Part shown: positions 43,755-52,917 of the stretch, one piece after another
Layout: each line of letters starts with the position of its first letter
Position numbering within the stretch: the first letter of the stretch is position 1
NCBI RefSeq assembly: GCF_002727185.1
Contig: NZ_NIZW01000015.1
Coordinates: 143,201-207,200, forward strand
Direction: 5' to 3'
DNA length: 64,000 bases
Origin: Rhodopirellula bahusiensis
GTDB lineage: Bacteria; Planctomycetota; Planctomycetia; Pirellulales; Pirellulaceae
Program-made: the position numbers and the translations under genes
The notes under the pieces: generated by a model
Databases searched by the model: none
The model's input: only the letters and a program-made list of their open reading frames with translations
Told to the model about the DNA's origin: nothing

Positions 43755-46700
43755 GTGTTCTCGATGATCGTGCGATTGAATCCATCTCGCTGCGGCCTCT
43801 CTTGCGTACGATTGATCAAGCCATCACGGATGGCCTGGAACAGCGTTTTAATGGGTATGGCTCTGTTAACCGGTTGCGGTCAATCGGTTACGCAGGACAC
43901 ACCTTCGGACGACCTTTTTTCGACGCAAGCGAGCGAGCCGAAAGATCGGCTGAGCGATGCGAGTGACGCATTCGAAAGCGGCAATTTCGATCACGCATCC
44001 AAATTACTGCGTTCGCTGATGATCGAACGCCCCGATCATCTGGACACCATTTGGTTGGCTGCTCGCGTCGAAGCAGAACGAGGCAATCTGTCGAGATCAT
44101 TGGATCTGGCTGAACTCATCGCCACGTCTGATTCGCATTCGCGGGAACAAGCGATCGACCTGTGCGTGCAGACCGCTTCGAACCTTGAAGACCACCGTCG
44201 CTACGAAAAGGCGCTGCGAAGAAAAATTGCGGTCAACCCAACTCAGCCCGAAGGCTACCATCGATTGTGGCAGCACTTCATGCGGCATGGCCGAACCTTT
44301 GAAGCCGCCCAAGTCGCGGATCTTCTGGTTGATCGTGGGCAGGCAAACTCGCAACAGCTCGAGTCCCTTATCTTTCGAGGGCAGTCAACACCGAGAATTT
44401 CGATCCGTTCCGGTGACGAACAAATCGAGCAACACTTCGAACCGGGACAGGGTCGGGCGAGACACTTTTTTTCGAACAATGACTTTCAATCAGCTCGCGA
44501 AGAATTGGAAGACTCGCTCGCCGAAGACTCGCCCAACCGGCCCGTCAATGTCGCGTCCGCGAAAGCTTTGTTGGGGCGTGTGTTGGCCGAATCACAGGAC
44601 GACGAAGCGTTCTTGAAATGGTACTCCTCCCGATCTTCGTCGTTGGAAACCTACGACGATTATTGGTTCGCGATCGGCAGCTACCACTTCGACCACGGGC
44701 AATATGAATCCGCTGTTCATTGCCTCTTGGAAGCCTTGCGGAGAAACACCGCTGATCTGGTGACCTACCAGCGGATTCGACAATCACTGAAAGCACTTCA
44801 ACGCGAGGACCAAAGCGAAGCGTTCGCAGCGAAGGCATCGATCATCAACGAATCACGAGAAGTCGCGAAACAATGGAAACTGGATCCTGACGATAAAGAA
44901 CGAATCAGCCTAATCAGCAAACACCTGCTCGATGTGGGGCGGCCACTTGAATCGCTGCGGTGGACGGAACTGAACCTACCGACAAACGCACACTCTCAAC
45001 TCGCGCAGATCCAGATGCAGCGACAACGATTGAGGAGTGTTCCCGACTTGCGGCGCATGATGGCTGAAGATGCGATGACCAACCTTTCGCCTTCCCAATT
45101 CAAGTTGCGGTCGCTCGTGGAATCGCAGTCCGCAGGTCTCAATCAACGCGTCTGGTCCGCAACACCGAACAAAGATCTGAATGTCAGCATTCGAAATGTC
45201 GCGGAAGACGTGGGTCTGAACTTTCAATGGTACCAGGGCGAACATGCGGACCTGTCCTCCATCGCACTGTATGAATCCCTCGGTGGCGGCGTGGGCGTGA
45301 TCGACTATGACGCCGACGGACGCCCCGATCTTTATTTTGCCCAAGGTTCCGGCGATCCGCCTGACCTGCGTTGCACCCGATCCAATCGACTCTTCCGAAA
45401 CCTCGGCCAACGTTTCGTTTCGGTTGAGAAGCAAACGAACAGCGACGAAGATCGCTACTCTCAAAGCGTCAGCGTCGGCGATATCAATCAAGACGGATGG
45501 CCGGATCTATTGATCGGGAACATCGGAATGAATCAGATGCTCATCAACTGTGGCGACGGCACGTTCAAAGATTCAACGGACCTGATCCATGGACAGGGCA
45601 ATCGATTCACCGCCTCCATGGCAATCGCGGATATCAGTGGCGATGCGATGCCGGATCTGTTTGAGGTCAACTACATCCAATTGGAAGGTGCATTTGATCC
45701 GCCCGAATTTGATTCGCAAGGACGCGAACTGCTTCACGGTCCACTTAGCGAACGTCCCGAACCAGACCATTGGTACCGCGGCGATGGGCAATGCGGTTTT
45801 GATGGCGTTCCGATCCCGGAATCAGTCGCCAACCCAGGCACTGGGCTGGGAATCGTCATCACGGACATGGACGACCAAGTGGGAAACGAGGTGTTCGTTG
45901 GCAATGATGCTCGTCCCAACCATCTGTTCACAACCAACAGCGACCGATGGAAGAACACCGCCAATATCCGCGGCGTCGCCAGCGGGCGATTTGGTCTTTC
46001 AACCGCTTGCATGGGAATCGCAACGGGCGACTTCAACCGTGACGGTCGGTTCGACATGCATGTCAGCAACTTCTTCAATGAATACGACAACCTGTTTTTG
46101 CAAACCGACGGCGGATCTTTTCGCGATGCCGCGCCGAGCTACCAGTTGCCTGCCCTCTGTCTGAACAACGTCGGCTTTGGATCCAAGAGTATGGATGTTG
46201 ATCGAGACGGCTGGCTGGATGCAATGACGACCAACGGTCATATCTTCGACCAAAGCTACCTGGGCGAACCGTTCCGACAGAAGCCACTTCTGATTCACAA
46301 CTGCCTGGACCGATTTGAGCGTGCGTCAGTGTCAGATTCGTCCTCCTACTTTTCCACTGACCACCTGGGCCGTGGTCTCGCGAAATTGGACTGGAATCAA
46401 GATGGCCAAATGGATGTTGTCGTCACGCACCTCGATCATCCCGCGGCCTTGCTAGAGATCATCTCAGAAGCAACCGGCCATGGACTGCAATTGGAGTTGG
46501 TCGGGGTGCAAAGCGAACGCGATGCGATCGGGACGTGCATCACGATCAAGACAGCAAGAGGCACCCAGGTCGAATGGGTGACCGCGGGCGATGGGTACCT
46601 TTGCACCGACGAAGCGGTGATTGATTTCGGACTCGCCGACTGTGAAGTGATTGACGAAATGCAAATCCAGTGGCCCGGCGGGACGAACCAGACGTTCCAC

Positions 46701-46763
46701 GACGTCCCGGCTGACCAACGCTACTTGGTCGTCGAGAACATTTCGCGGCTGCATCAGCGATGA
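43755..46763 (+). CDS. TPR/VCBS/ASPIC-UnbV lipoprotein (CRTAC1-like)
   Basis: A 1002-residue protein. A lipobox MALLTGC has Cys near residue 41; ATGs at 43764 and 43830 are alternative starts. Residues about 65-440 are TPR-like helical repeats (RYEKALRRKIAVNPTQPEGY, YESAVHCLLEALRRN). Residues about 500-890 contain VCBS/FG-GAP calcium-binding loops: DYDADGRPDLYFA, DINQDGWPDLLIG, DFNRDGRFDMHV, DVDRDGWLDAM, DWNQDGQMDVVV. The end has the ASPIC/UnbV pattern MQIQWPGGTNQTFHDVPADQRYLVV. These proteins are exported; functions are mostly unknown. It stands between two pseudopilin modules. Confidence 0.9.
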   Translation: MFSMIVRLNPSRCGLSCVRLIKPSRMAWNSVLMGMALLTGCGQSVTQDTPSDDLFSTQASEPKDRLSDASDAFESGNFDHASKLLRSLMIERPDHLDTIWLAARVEAERGNLSRSLDLAELIATSDSHSREQAIDLCVQTASNLEDHRRYEKALRRKIAVNPTQPEGYHRLWQHFMRHGRTFEAAQVADLLVDRGQANSQQLESLIFRGQSTPRISIRSGDEQIEQHFEPGQGRARHFFSNNDFQSAREELEDSLAEDSPNRPVNVASAKALLGRVLAESQDDEAFLKWYSSRSSSLETYDDYWFAIGSYHFDHGQYESAVHCLLEALRRNTADLVTYQRIRQSLKALQREDQSEAFAAKASIINESREVAKQWKLDPDDKERISLISKHLLDVGRPLESLRWTELNLPTNAHSQLAQIQMQRQRLRSVPDLRRMMAEDAMTNLSPSQFKLRSLVESQSAGLNQRVWSATPNKDLNVSIRNVAEDVGLNFQWYQGEHADLSSIALYESLGGGVGVIDYDADGRPDLYFAQGSGDPPDLRCTRSNRLFRNLGQRFVSVEKQTNSDEDRYSQSVSVGDINQDGWPDLLIGNIGMNQMLINCGDGTFKDSTDLIHGQGNRFTASMAIADISGDAMPDLFEVNYIQLEGAFDPPEFDSQGRELLHGPLSERPEPDHWYRGDGQCGFDGVPIPESVANPGTGLGIVITDMDDQVGNEVFVGNDARPNHLFTTNSDRWKNTANIRGVASGRFGLSTACMGIATGDFNRDGRFDMHVSNFFNEYDNLFLQTDGGSFRDAAPSYQLPALCLNNVGFGSKSMDVDRDGWLDAMTTNGHIFDQSYLGEPFRQKPLLIHNCLDRFERASVSDSSSYFSTDHLGRGLAKLDWNQDGQMDVVVTHLDHPAALLEIISEATGHGLQLELVGVQSERDAIGTCITIKTARGTQVEWVTAGDGYLCTDEAVIDFGLADCEVIDEMQIQWPGGTNQTFHDVPADQRYLVVENISRLHQR

Positions 46764-47354
46764 CGACGTTTCGCCGATAGCCCCGGCAAGCCATCGAATC
46801 CGGCTTGCCCCTAATTTCTGCCCCATCAGCTCAAGCAACGAACCGGGCAGAGTTTACCTAAGGGCGTCTACCAGGACATCAATCTGTTTTGGCACACCAA
46901 GCATTCGATCCCGAAATTGCCCAAGCCGCGATTCTTCGACATAAGTCGCAAATTCGCTATAGGCCACCAGCTTTTGCGTCATATTCAGCAACAAGTGCCA
47001 CGAACGCCTTCTAAACGAGCACAACCGCTCAAATTTCGAACACGCCCACGCAAAAACACCTACCTACAGAGGTATTTGCCTCACTGCCTTCATTGTGAAG
47101 CGCTCGGATTTTTTTTGTTTTTTTCTCAAATGACTGCTTATCTCTCCCGTCCGCACAAACCTGTCTCGGTTAAACAAAACGCCCTAAGCTCTTGCAAATC
47201 CCCAGCAGGAGGAGGCGGTCGAATTTTCAATGGTTGGTTCTGGCCTATTGCTTGCGTTGCACCAAACAACATCAACGGTGCCGCTTTTTGTTGCGATTGA
47301 TCGCCGGAAGCCCCACCATCAATTTATTCGCACATGCAAATGGAAATTCAAGCA
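46764..47354. other. 591-base intergenic region upstream of pseudopilin
   Basis: A T-rich run near 47106-47125 and the hairpin at 46785-46809 are the only structured parts. No gene is supported. An in-frame extension of the next gene by seven codons (47334) is possible. Confidence 0.35.
46785..46809 (+). terminator. hairpin downstream of the TPR/VCBS gene
   Basis: GGCAAGCC at 46785-46792 pairs with GGCTTGCC at 46802-46809, about 20 bases after the stop. The following bases CCTAATTTCT are only moderately T-rich. Confidence 0.5.
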
Positions 47355-48422
47355 ATGCGTCGTCCTACGTCCTCTCGTTCATCAAGAAGCTCCGGCTTCA
47401 CACTCGTCGAACTGCTCGTCGTCATCGCCATCATTGGTGTGATGGTCGGCCTGCTGCTTCCCGCCGTGCAGTCTGCACGCGAAGCCGCACGCCGCATGCA
47501 GTGCTCAAACAACATGAAGCAACTCGGCCTAGCGATTCACAACTACCACAGCAGCTTCAAGATGTTCCCCGCCAACATCGGCTCTCAAACCGATGCCGGC
47601 TCCCCATACCGTGGAGCTTCATGGTTGGTGCAGATCCTTCCTCAAATGGAACAGTCGCCGCTCTACGACAAGTTGACTTTCGTTGACACGGACTTCAGCA
47701 CCCAAGACGCCGTGAATCGCAACTGGGAAGTTTTGGACGAAGCCATTGTCCCTGGCTTCAACTGCCCATCGAACCCGATGCAAAACTACCGCGACAACAA
47801 TGCCAACGGTGCAACAACCGCGATCGGCGCCCCTGACACCTACAAGACTCAAATCGTCGATTACGTCGGCGTCGCTGGTTACTACTACACACCTGGTATT
47901 CGCCAAGGCGATAGCACCTGGCAACCAGGTGGACGTTCGGACGGTTCGCGAAACGTGTGGACGGGTTACGGATGGATGCAAGACGCGGGCATCATCGGCA
48001 TCAACAACTCGAAGTATCGCAATCCAAGATTCGCCAGCATCATTGACGGCACCAGCCAAACGATCGCCGTTGGCGAACACTCCGCTGAAATGCCACACGC
48101 CGACAAGACTCGTACGGACAGCCGTCCAAGCAGTCACGCTGGTGGAGCATGGAACGCTGGCCCCTCACAACACGGTTGGTTGGGCTGGACCGCGAACATC
48201 ACCGTCCCACGTTGGCCCATCAACAGCATCTACTCGGGCAACTACACCCAACTGTACGGCTACACGTTGCACAACGGTTTCCGTTCCAACCACGTTGGCG
48301 GTGCCATGTTCACCATGGGTGATGGCTCGGTTCGCTTCGTCACCGACAGCATCGACTTCGACGACGTCTTCATGGCGATGAATGGCCGAAACGATCGCTT
48401 CGTTTACGAGCAAGATTTCTAA
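47355..48422 (+). CDS. DUF1559 pseudopilin-like protein, subtype B
   Basis: A 355-residue protein: leader MRRPTSSRSSRSSGFTLVELLVVIAIIGVMVG, then AAREAARRMQCSNNMKQLGLAIHNYHSSF. Subtype B features shared with 39677: ILPQMEQSPLYDKL, VPGFNCPSNP, RFASIIDGTSQTIAVGE and NHVGGAMFTMGDGSVRFVTDSI. Start at 47355 gives the MRRP leader seen in two other copies; ATG at 47334 is the alternative. Two lipoprotein genes follow closely. Confidence 0.92.
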   Translation: MRRPTSSRSSRSSGFTLVELLVVIAIIGVMVGLLLPAVQSAREAARRMQCSNNMKQLGLAIHNYHSSFKMFPANIGSQTDAGSPYRGASWLVQILPQMEQSPLYDKLTFVDTDFSTQDAVNRNWEVLDEAIVPGFNCPSNPMQNYRDNNANGATTAIGAPDTYKTQIVDYVGVAGYYYTPGIRQGDSTWQPGGRSDGSRNVWTGYGWMQDAGIIGINNSKYRNPRFASIIDGTSQTIAVGEHSAEMPHADKTRTDSRPSSHAGGAWNAGPSQHGWLGWTANITVPRWPINSIYSGNYTQLYGYTLHNGFRSNHVGGAMFTMGDGSVRFVTDSIDFDDVFMAMNGRNDRFVYEQDF

Positions 48423-48475
48423 GCCGCTTCCAATCTGATCCAGTCCAAACATTCTTCCTGAAGGAACTCAACTCG

Positions 48476-48907
48476 ATGAACGCGTTCTCGCGATTTTTAA
48501 CCGGAACGGCAACACTTGCCGCTCTCACATTGATGACCGGATGTGGCCCTGAGCTACCTCCAATCGGCGAAGTTTCCGGGGTCATCACACAAGACGGAAA
48601 ACCAGTCGAAGGAGTTGCTCTTGAGTTTGTTCCCGTCGACGGCGGACGCCCTTCGATGGCAGTGACAGACGCCGAGGGTCACTACAGTGCGATGTTCACA
48701 GCACAAACTGACGGAGCGTTGGTGGGGAAGCACACCATTCGCTACGAGATCAATGGACCCGCTGCTCCGATGCCAGCGAGCCCTGACGCTGAGTTCATTC
48801 CAACTTCGAAAAAGCCCGACATGGGCGGCAAGAAGAAACTTGAACCAAGCGAAGTCGAAGTGGTTGATGGCAGTAACGAAATCAACTTTGAGTTTGTTGC
48901 TGGATGA
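48476..48907 (+). CDS. lipoprotein with carboxypeptidase-regulatory-like fold
   Basis: A 143-residue protein with signal MNAFSRFLTGTATLAALTLMTGC and lipobox LMTGC. The mature part has the same layout as the 40904 product: VSGVITQDGKPVEGVALEFVPVDGG, AVTDAEGHYSAMFTAQTDGALVGKHTIRYEI, then a Lys/Pro-rich stretch. It lies 53 bases after the 47355 pseudopilin and overlaps the next lipoprotein gene by four bases, so the three are probably one transcript. Confidence 0.87.
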   Translation: MNAFSRFLTGTATLAALTLMTGCGPELPPIGEVSGVITQDGKPVEGVALEFVPVDGGRPSMAVTDAEGHYSAMFTAQTDGALVGKHTIRYEINGPAAPMPASPDAEFIPTSKKPDMGGKKKLEPSEVEVVDGSNEINFEFVAG

Positions 48908-49473
48908 GCCTTCTGCTTCGAAGTGCAATTGGATTGGGCCTGCTGCTGACGCTCGGTTGTGAACCGCAGCCATCGTCAACGCTTGGGCAAGTGACCGGCA
49001 CCGTTTTTCACGACGGTGTTCCGGTCCCCAACATGGCACTCGAGTTTCATCCTGTGTCAGGCGGGCGTCCTTCGCTCGCCTTCACGAATGACAGCGGCCA
49101 ATTCGAGGCAATTTATCTCGCCAACGTCCCCGGAGCGAAAATCGGAACTCACGATATTCGCTATGAACTGACCCCCGGCAAATTGGCGTCCGATATCACT
49201 CCCGCAGAAATGCTGAAGATCGAGCGGCCGACGATCGCCAATGGAGCCGTTCTTGATTTGACCAGGATCACCGTGGCTCAAGGGAACAATCATTTTGAAT
49301 TCAATCTGATCCCGCCTCCCGAAGGTGAGCCGATTCCAACCGGCGATACGGCAGTCACTCCGGAACCGTATAGGGAACCCGATTCTCCGATCGAACCTGA
49401 TGCGCCCGAAGTGATGCTCTTCGTCCAACCGGTCGAAGAAGAGACGCCGACGATCGACGTCATACCGGAGTGA
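48904..49473 (+). CDS. lipoprotein, tandem paralogue of 48476 product
   Basis: A 189-residue protein with signal MSLLLRSAIGLGLLLTLGC and lipobox LTLGC. Its fold region repeats that of the preceding gene: VTGTVFHDGVPVPNMALEFHPVSGG, AFTNDSGQFEAIYLANVPGAKIGTHDIRYEL. The C-terminal 50 residues are Pro/Glu/Asp-rich. ATG overlaps the upstream TGA (ATGA, 48904-48907), so translation is coupled; the pair looks like a local duplication. Confidence 0.87.
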   Translation: MSLLLRSAIGLGLLLTLGCEPQPSSTLGQVTGTVFHDGVPVPNMALEFHPVSGGRPSLAFTNDSGQFEAIYLANVPGAKIGTHDIRYELTPGKLASDITPAEMLKIERPTIANGAVLDLTRITVAQGNNHFEFNLIPPPEGEPIPTGDTAVTPEPYREPDSPIEPDAPEVMLFVQPVEEETPTIDVIPE

Positions 49474-49616
49474 GATTTGTGCTGACACGTCTCAGCCACG
49501 ATCCGTCAAAGAGACGAACCGCCACAAAGTGCAACGCTGTTTTCGATCGAAACAACAACCGGCCAACCTGAACGTTTCGCGAAGCAAACCTTCGCGGGCG
49601 TTCGAACGGCCAGTCG

Positions 49617-50858
49617 CTATGCCAAGCCGGCGAGTTCCGTTGCATGCCGGACTCGCGAGATACCGATCATATAGGCTGCCGTGCGAAGCGAAACTTCGTG
49701 CTGAGCGGCCATCTGCCAGACTTTTTCAAACGCTTCATTCATCGTGTGATCAAGTTCTTGACGCACACGATCGAGCGGCCAACGGTAGTGCTGGCGATTT
49801 TGAACCCATTCGAAATAGCTGACCGTGACACCGCCGGCATTCGCAAGAATGTCAGGAAGGATCGTGACCCCGCGATCGTGCAGCGCCGCGTCCGCGTCCG
49901 GATCGACCGGCCCATTCGCCGCTTCGATGATGACTTTCGCGTTGATGTCCTGCGCGTTCTTTTGCGTGATGACTCCGCCCAAAGCAGCGGGAATCAACAC
50001 CTCCACGTGATCCAGTTTCAACAACGCATCCAGTGGCAAATGCTCGGCTCGTTCAAAGCCTTCCAGCAATCCCTTCGGGTGCGAAAACTTGTGTCGCAAC
50101 AACTCAGGGATGTTCAACCCTTCGGCGTTGTAATAAGTCCCGGTGATGTCCGAGACGGCCACGATTGGAAACTGAGCGTCATGCAAGAACTTGGCCGCGT
50201 GTGACCCCACATTGCCGAAGCCTTGAATCGCGACGCGGGTCTTTGACGCCTCCATCCCCAAACGCTTGGCCAACTTCACGGTCAAGGTTCCAACACCTCG
50301 CCCGGTCGCCTCTTCGCGGCCTTTGGCACCGTACTCTTCAACGGGTTTCCCCGTGATCACCGCGGGATGAAACCCGTGGTACTTTTCCCACTGGTTTCGG
50401 AACCAAGCCATCACTTGGTGATCCGTTCCCATGTCGGGTGCGGGGATGTCCGTGTCCGGCCCGACGATGTCGTGAATTTGATCGACGAACGCTCGCGTCA
50501 ACCGTTCGATTTCAGAGCACGACATTTGGCTGGGGTCGATTCCGATCCCGCCCTTCGCACCGCCGTATGGCAAATCCACCACGGCAGTCTTCCAAGTCAT
50601 CAAACTCGCCAAAGCGCGAGTCTCGTCCAAGTCGACTTCGGGGTGAAAACGCAATCCGCCCTTCATCGGCCCGCGACTGTGATCGTGCTGCACACGAAAG
50701 CCGACATAGTTTGCCAGGCGTCCGTCGTCGAGACGGATCGTCACTTGAACTTGCACCTCACGCTGGGGCATCAACAAAGCTTCTCGAAGATCAGGATCAA
50801 TCTCCAAACGATCCGCGGCTTGGTCAAAGAAAATCCGCGTGGATTCGAAAGCTTTCAT
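49617..50858 (-). CDS. gdhA: glutamate dehydrogenase (Glu/Leu/Phe/Val dehydrogenase family)
   Basis: A 413-residue cytoplasmic enzyme interconverting glutamate with 2-oxoglutarate and ammonia using NAD(P). Motifs: GPMKGGLRFHP near 63-73, catalytic Lys102 in DLPYGGAKGGIG, DIPAPDMGT, and the nucleotide site IQGFGNVGSHAA, then LIPAALGGVI and ILANAGGVTVSYFEW. Length fits the hexameric class. It is the last gene of a leftward unit with korA, korB and cysK (31 bases after cysK), which suits a supply of 2-oxoglutarate and ammonia handling. Coenzyme preference cannot be read reliably, and other amino acid dehydrogenases share the family. Confidence 0.92.
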   Translation of the reverse strand: MKAFESTRIFFDQAADRLEIDPDLREALLMPQREVQVQVTIRLDDGRLANYVGFRVQHDHSRGPMKGGLRFHPEVDLDETRALASLMTWKTAVVDLPYGGAKGGIGIDPSQMSCSEIERLTRAFVDQIHDIVGPDTDIPAPDMGTDHQVMAWFRNQWEKYHGFHPAVITGKPVEEYGAKGREEATGRGVGTLTVKLAKRLGMEASKTRVAIQGFGNVGSHAAKFLHDAQFPIVAVSDITGTYYNAEGLNIPELLRHKFSHPKGLLEGFERAEHLPLDALLKLDHVEVLIPAALGGVITQKNAQDINAKVIIEAANGPVDPDADAALHDRGVTILPDILANAGGVTVSYFEWVQNRQHYRWPLDRVRQELDHTMNEAFEKVWQMAAQHEVSLRTAAYMIGISRVRHATELAGLA

Positions 50859-50889
50859 ATCGCCTACCAGTTGTCAGACACAAACACCG

Positions 50890-51831
50890 TTACAAGCCTA
50901 GGTCACCAAACAGCGGCGTGCTGAGATAACGTTCACCTAAGCTGCACATCACGGTGACAATTCGCTTGCCCTTCATATCAGGTCGCGCAGCAATCTGAGC
51001 AGCCGCCCACATATTCGCTCCGCTACTGATCCCGGCAACGATGCCCTCTTGCTTGGCGAGCTGTCGCCCCCACTCAAAAGCATCTTCATCATCGACCTGC
51101 ACAACGTCATCAATGATCGACGTGTCCAAGTTGCCGGGAATGAAGCCAGCACCAATTCCTTGAATGCGGTGTTTGCCTGGCGATCCGCCACTGATCACGG
51201 GAGAGTGCTTGGGCTCAACCGCGAATGCTTTGAAGTCTGGGTTTTGTTTCTTCAGGAAACGGGCCACACCGGTGATGGTTCCGCCGGTTCCCACCCCCGC
51301 AACAATCGCGTCGATCTTGCCATCCGTGTCGTCCCAAATCTCGGGCCCCGTGGTGGCTTCGTGGATCGCTGGATTGGATGGGTTTTCGAACTGCTGAGGC
51401 ATGAACGCGTTGTCGGTCTGGTCGACCAATTCTTGAGCCGTCGTGATGGCACCCTTCATTCCGTCGCCGGCAGGCGTCAAAACCAAGTTGGCTCCCATCG
51501 CTCGCAACAATGCACGGCGTTCAACCGACATTGATTCCGGCATCGTGAGAGTCAGCTTGTACCCCTTTGCCGCACAGACGAACGCCAGTGCAATGCCGGT
51601 GTTCCCACTGGTTGGTTCGATGATGTGCGTGTCGGGATTGATGCTTCCATCACGTTCCCCGGCTTCGATCATCGCCACACCGATACGATCTTTCACGCTG
51701 TTGAGCGGTTGAAAGAACTCGCACTTGGCAAAGACCGTCGCATCACCCGAAGGGACCAAGCGATTGATCTGCACCATCGGCGTTTCGCCAATCGCGCGGG
51801 CAATGTTGTCGAAAGTTTTTCCTCGAGACAT
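50890..51831 (-). CDS. cysK: cysteine synthase A (O-acetylserine sulfhydrylase)
   Basis: A 313-residue PLP enzyme making cysteine from O-acetylserine and sulfide. Motifs: PLP Lys47 in LNSVKDRIG, TSGNTGIAL at 74-82 for substrate, GVGTGGTITG for the phosphate, and SSGAN in the C-terminal domain. Start at 51831 is decided by GGAGG (51842-51846) ten bases upstream and by the TGATG overlap with the stop of korB; an upstream ATG at 51849 is less likely. Placement between ferredoxin oxidoreductase genes and glutamate dehydrogenase is unusual for cysK. Confidence 0.93.
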   Translation of the reverse strand: MSRGKTFDNIARAIGETPMVQINRLVPSGDATVFAKCEFFQPLNSVKDRIGVAMIEAGERDGSINPDTHIIEPTSGNTGIALAFVCAAKGYKLTLTMPESMSVERRALLRAMGANLVLTPAGDGMKGAITTAQELVDQTDNAFMPQQFENPSNPAIHEATTGPEIWDDTDGKIDAIVAGVGTGGTITGVARFLKKQNPDFKAFAVEPKHSPVISGGSPGKHRIQGIGAGFIPGNLDTSIIDDVVQVDDEDAFEWGRQLAKQEGIVAGISSGANMWAAAQIAARPDMKGKRIVTVMCSLGERYLSTPLFGDLGL

Positions 51832-52844
51832 CAGGCTGTAACCTCCCATGTATCGCCGCTACGGAACAGCTTGGCGAGATCGCCTTCGCCGCGTGCCGCT
51901 TTGGCTTGCGTGACTTGCTCGTTGATTTGATCGTTGTAGGTCGACACCCCAGCAACACTCCGCAGAACGCCAATCGGCTCTGGCATCTCTGGGTATCGCA
52001 TGCGTGCCAACATCATCTGGATCGAAGGATTCGGATCGTTTGCATCGTGGATCAACAAATCGTCGGCTGGCACATCCGCGGTGTTGACGACTTCGAGGTG
52101 GCTGCCGACCAAGCGAATGCCTTTGTCACGTTCGGCACCGAAGATCAACGGCTTGCCGTGCTCCAGTTCGATGACGTTGTCAGCACGTTGCTTGCGTTCT
52201 TGTGCGTAGGCCATCGCCCCGTCGTTGAACACGTTGCAGTTTTGATAAACCTCAACGAGTGATGTTCCTTTGTGTTCCGCGGCCGCCTTGAGTGTTTTCC
52301 CAAGGTGCTGAACGTGGGCATCAATGCTGCGTGCGACGAATGTCGCTTCCGCGGCCAAGGCGACTGACAGTGGGCTCAATGGGTGATCGATCGCCCCCAT
52401 TGGCGTGCTCTTCGTGACCTGACCTTCGGTGCTGGTTGGGCTGTATTGACCCTTCGTCAAACCATAGATCCGGTTGTTGAACAACACGATGTTGACGTCG
52501 AGGTTACGACGCAAGCAGTGGATGAAGTGGTTGCCACCGATGGAGAGCGCATCGCCGTCACCGGTGATGACCCACACCATCAAATCAGGACGAGTCGACT
52601 TCAATCCGGTTGCGAACGTGGGTGCACGGCCGTGAATGCTGTGCATGCCATACGTGTTCATGTAATACGGGAATCGGCTGCTGCAACCGATGCCGCTGAC
52701 GAACACAGTTTTCTCGCGAGGCACACCAAGATCCGGCAGGATCTTTTTCATCTGAGCGAGAATCGAATAGTCACCGCAACCTGGGCACCAGCGAACGTCT
52801 TGATCGGAGGCGAAGTCGGCGGCCTTGAGGACAGGAAGATTCAT
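51831..52844 (-). CDS. korB: 2-oxoacid:ferredoxin oxidoreductase, beta subunit
   Basis: A 337-residue thiamine-diphosphate subunit that, with korA, converts a 2-oxoacid (probably 2-oxoglutarate) and CoA to acyl-CoA and reduced ferredoxin. Motifs: WCPGCGDYSIL with the first iron-sulfur cysteines, GIGCSSRFPYY, HGRAPTFATGLK, and the TPP site GDGDALSIGGNHFIH with downstream NNRIYGLTKGQ. ATG at 52844 is chosen because the 66 codons above it are not family-like. korA ends 73 bases upstream. The stop shares a base with the cysK start. Confidence 0.94.
   Translation of the reverse strand: MNLPVLKAADFASDQDVRWCPGCGDYSILAQMKKILPDLGVPREKTVFVSGIGCSSRFPYYMNTYGMHSIHGRAPTFATGLKSTRPDLMVWVITGDGDALSIGGNHFIHCLRRNLDVNIVLFNNRIYGLTKGQYSPTSTEGQVTKSTPMGAIDHPLSPLSVALAAEATFVARSIDAHVQHLGKTLKAAAEHKGTSLVEVYQNCNVFNDGAMAYAQERKQRADNVIELEHGKPLIFGAERDKGIRLVGSHLEVVNTADVPADDLLIHDANDPNPSIQMMLARMRYPEMPEPIGVLRSVAGVSTYNDQINEQVTQAKAARGEGDLAKLFRSGDTWEVTA
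51842..51846 (-). promoter_or_regulatory. Shine-Dalgarno deciding the cysK start
   Basis: GGAGG on the minus strand with a ten-base spacer to the ATG at 51829-51831, located within the end of korB. It supports coupled but independently initiated translation of cysK. Confidence 0.65.
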
Positions 52845-52917
52845 AGGATTGAATGATTGAGTGGGGATGGTTTTGGCAACGTTGAACAACGACGGAAGCG
52901 AGGGGAATGGCGAACGC

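Noticed and set aside
47100..47130. T-rich run as a terminator for the TPR/VCBS gene
   Set aside because: It lies over 300 bases after the stop with no stem directly before it.
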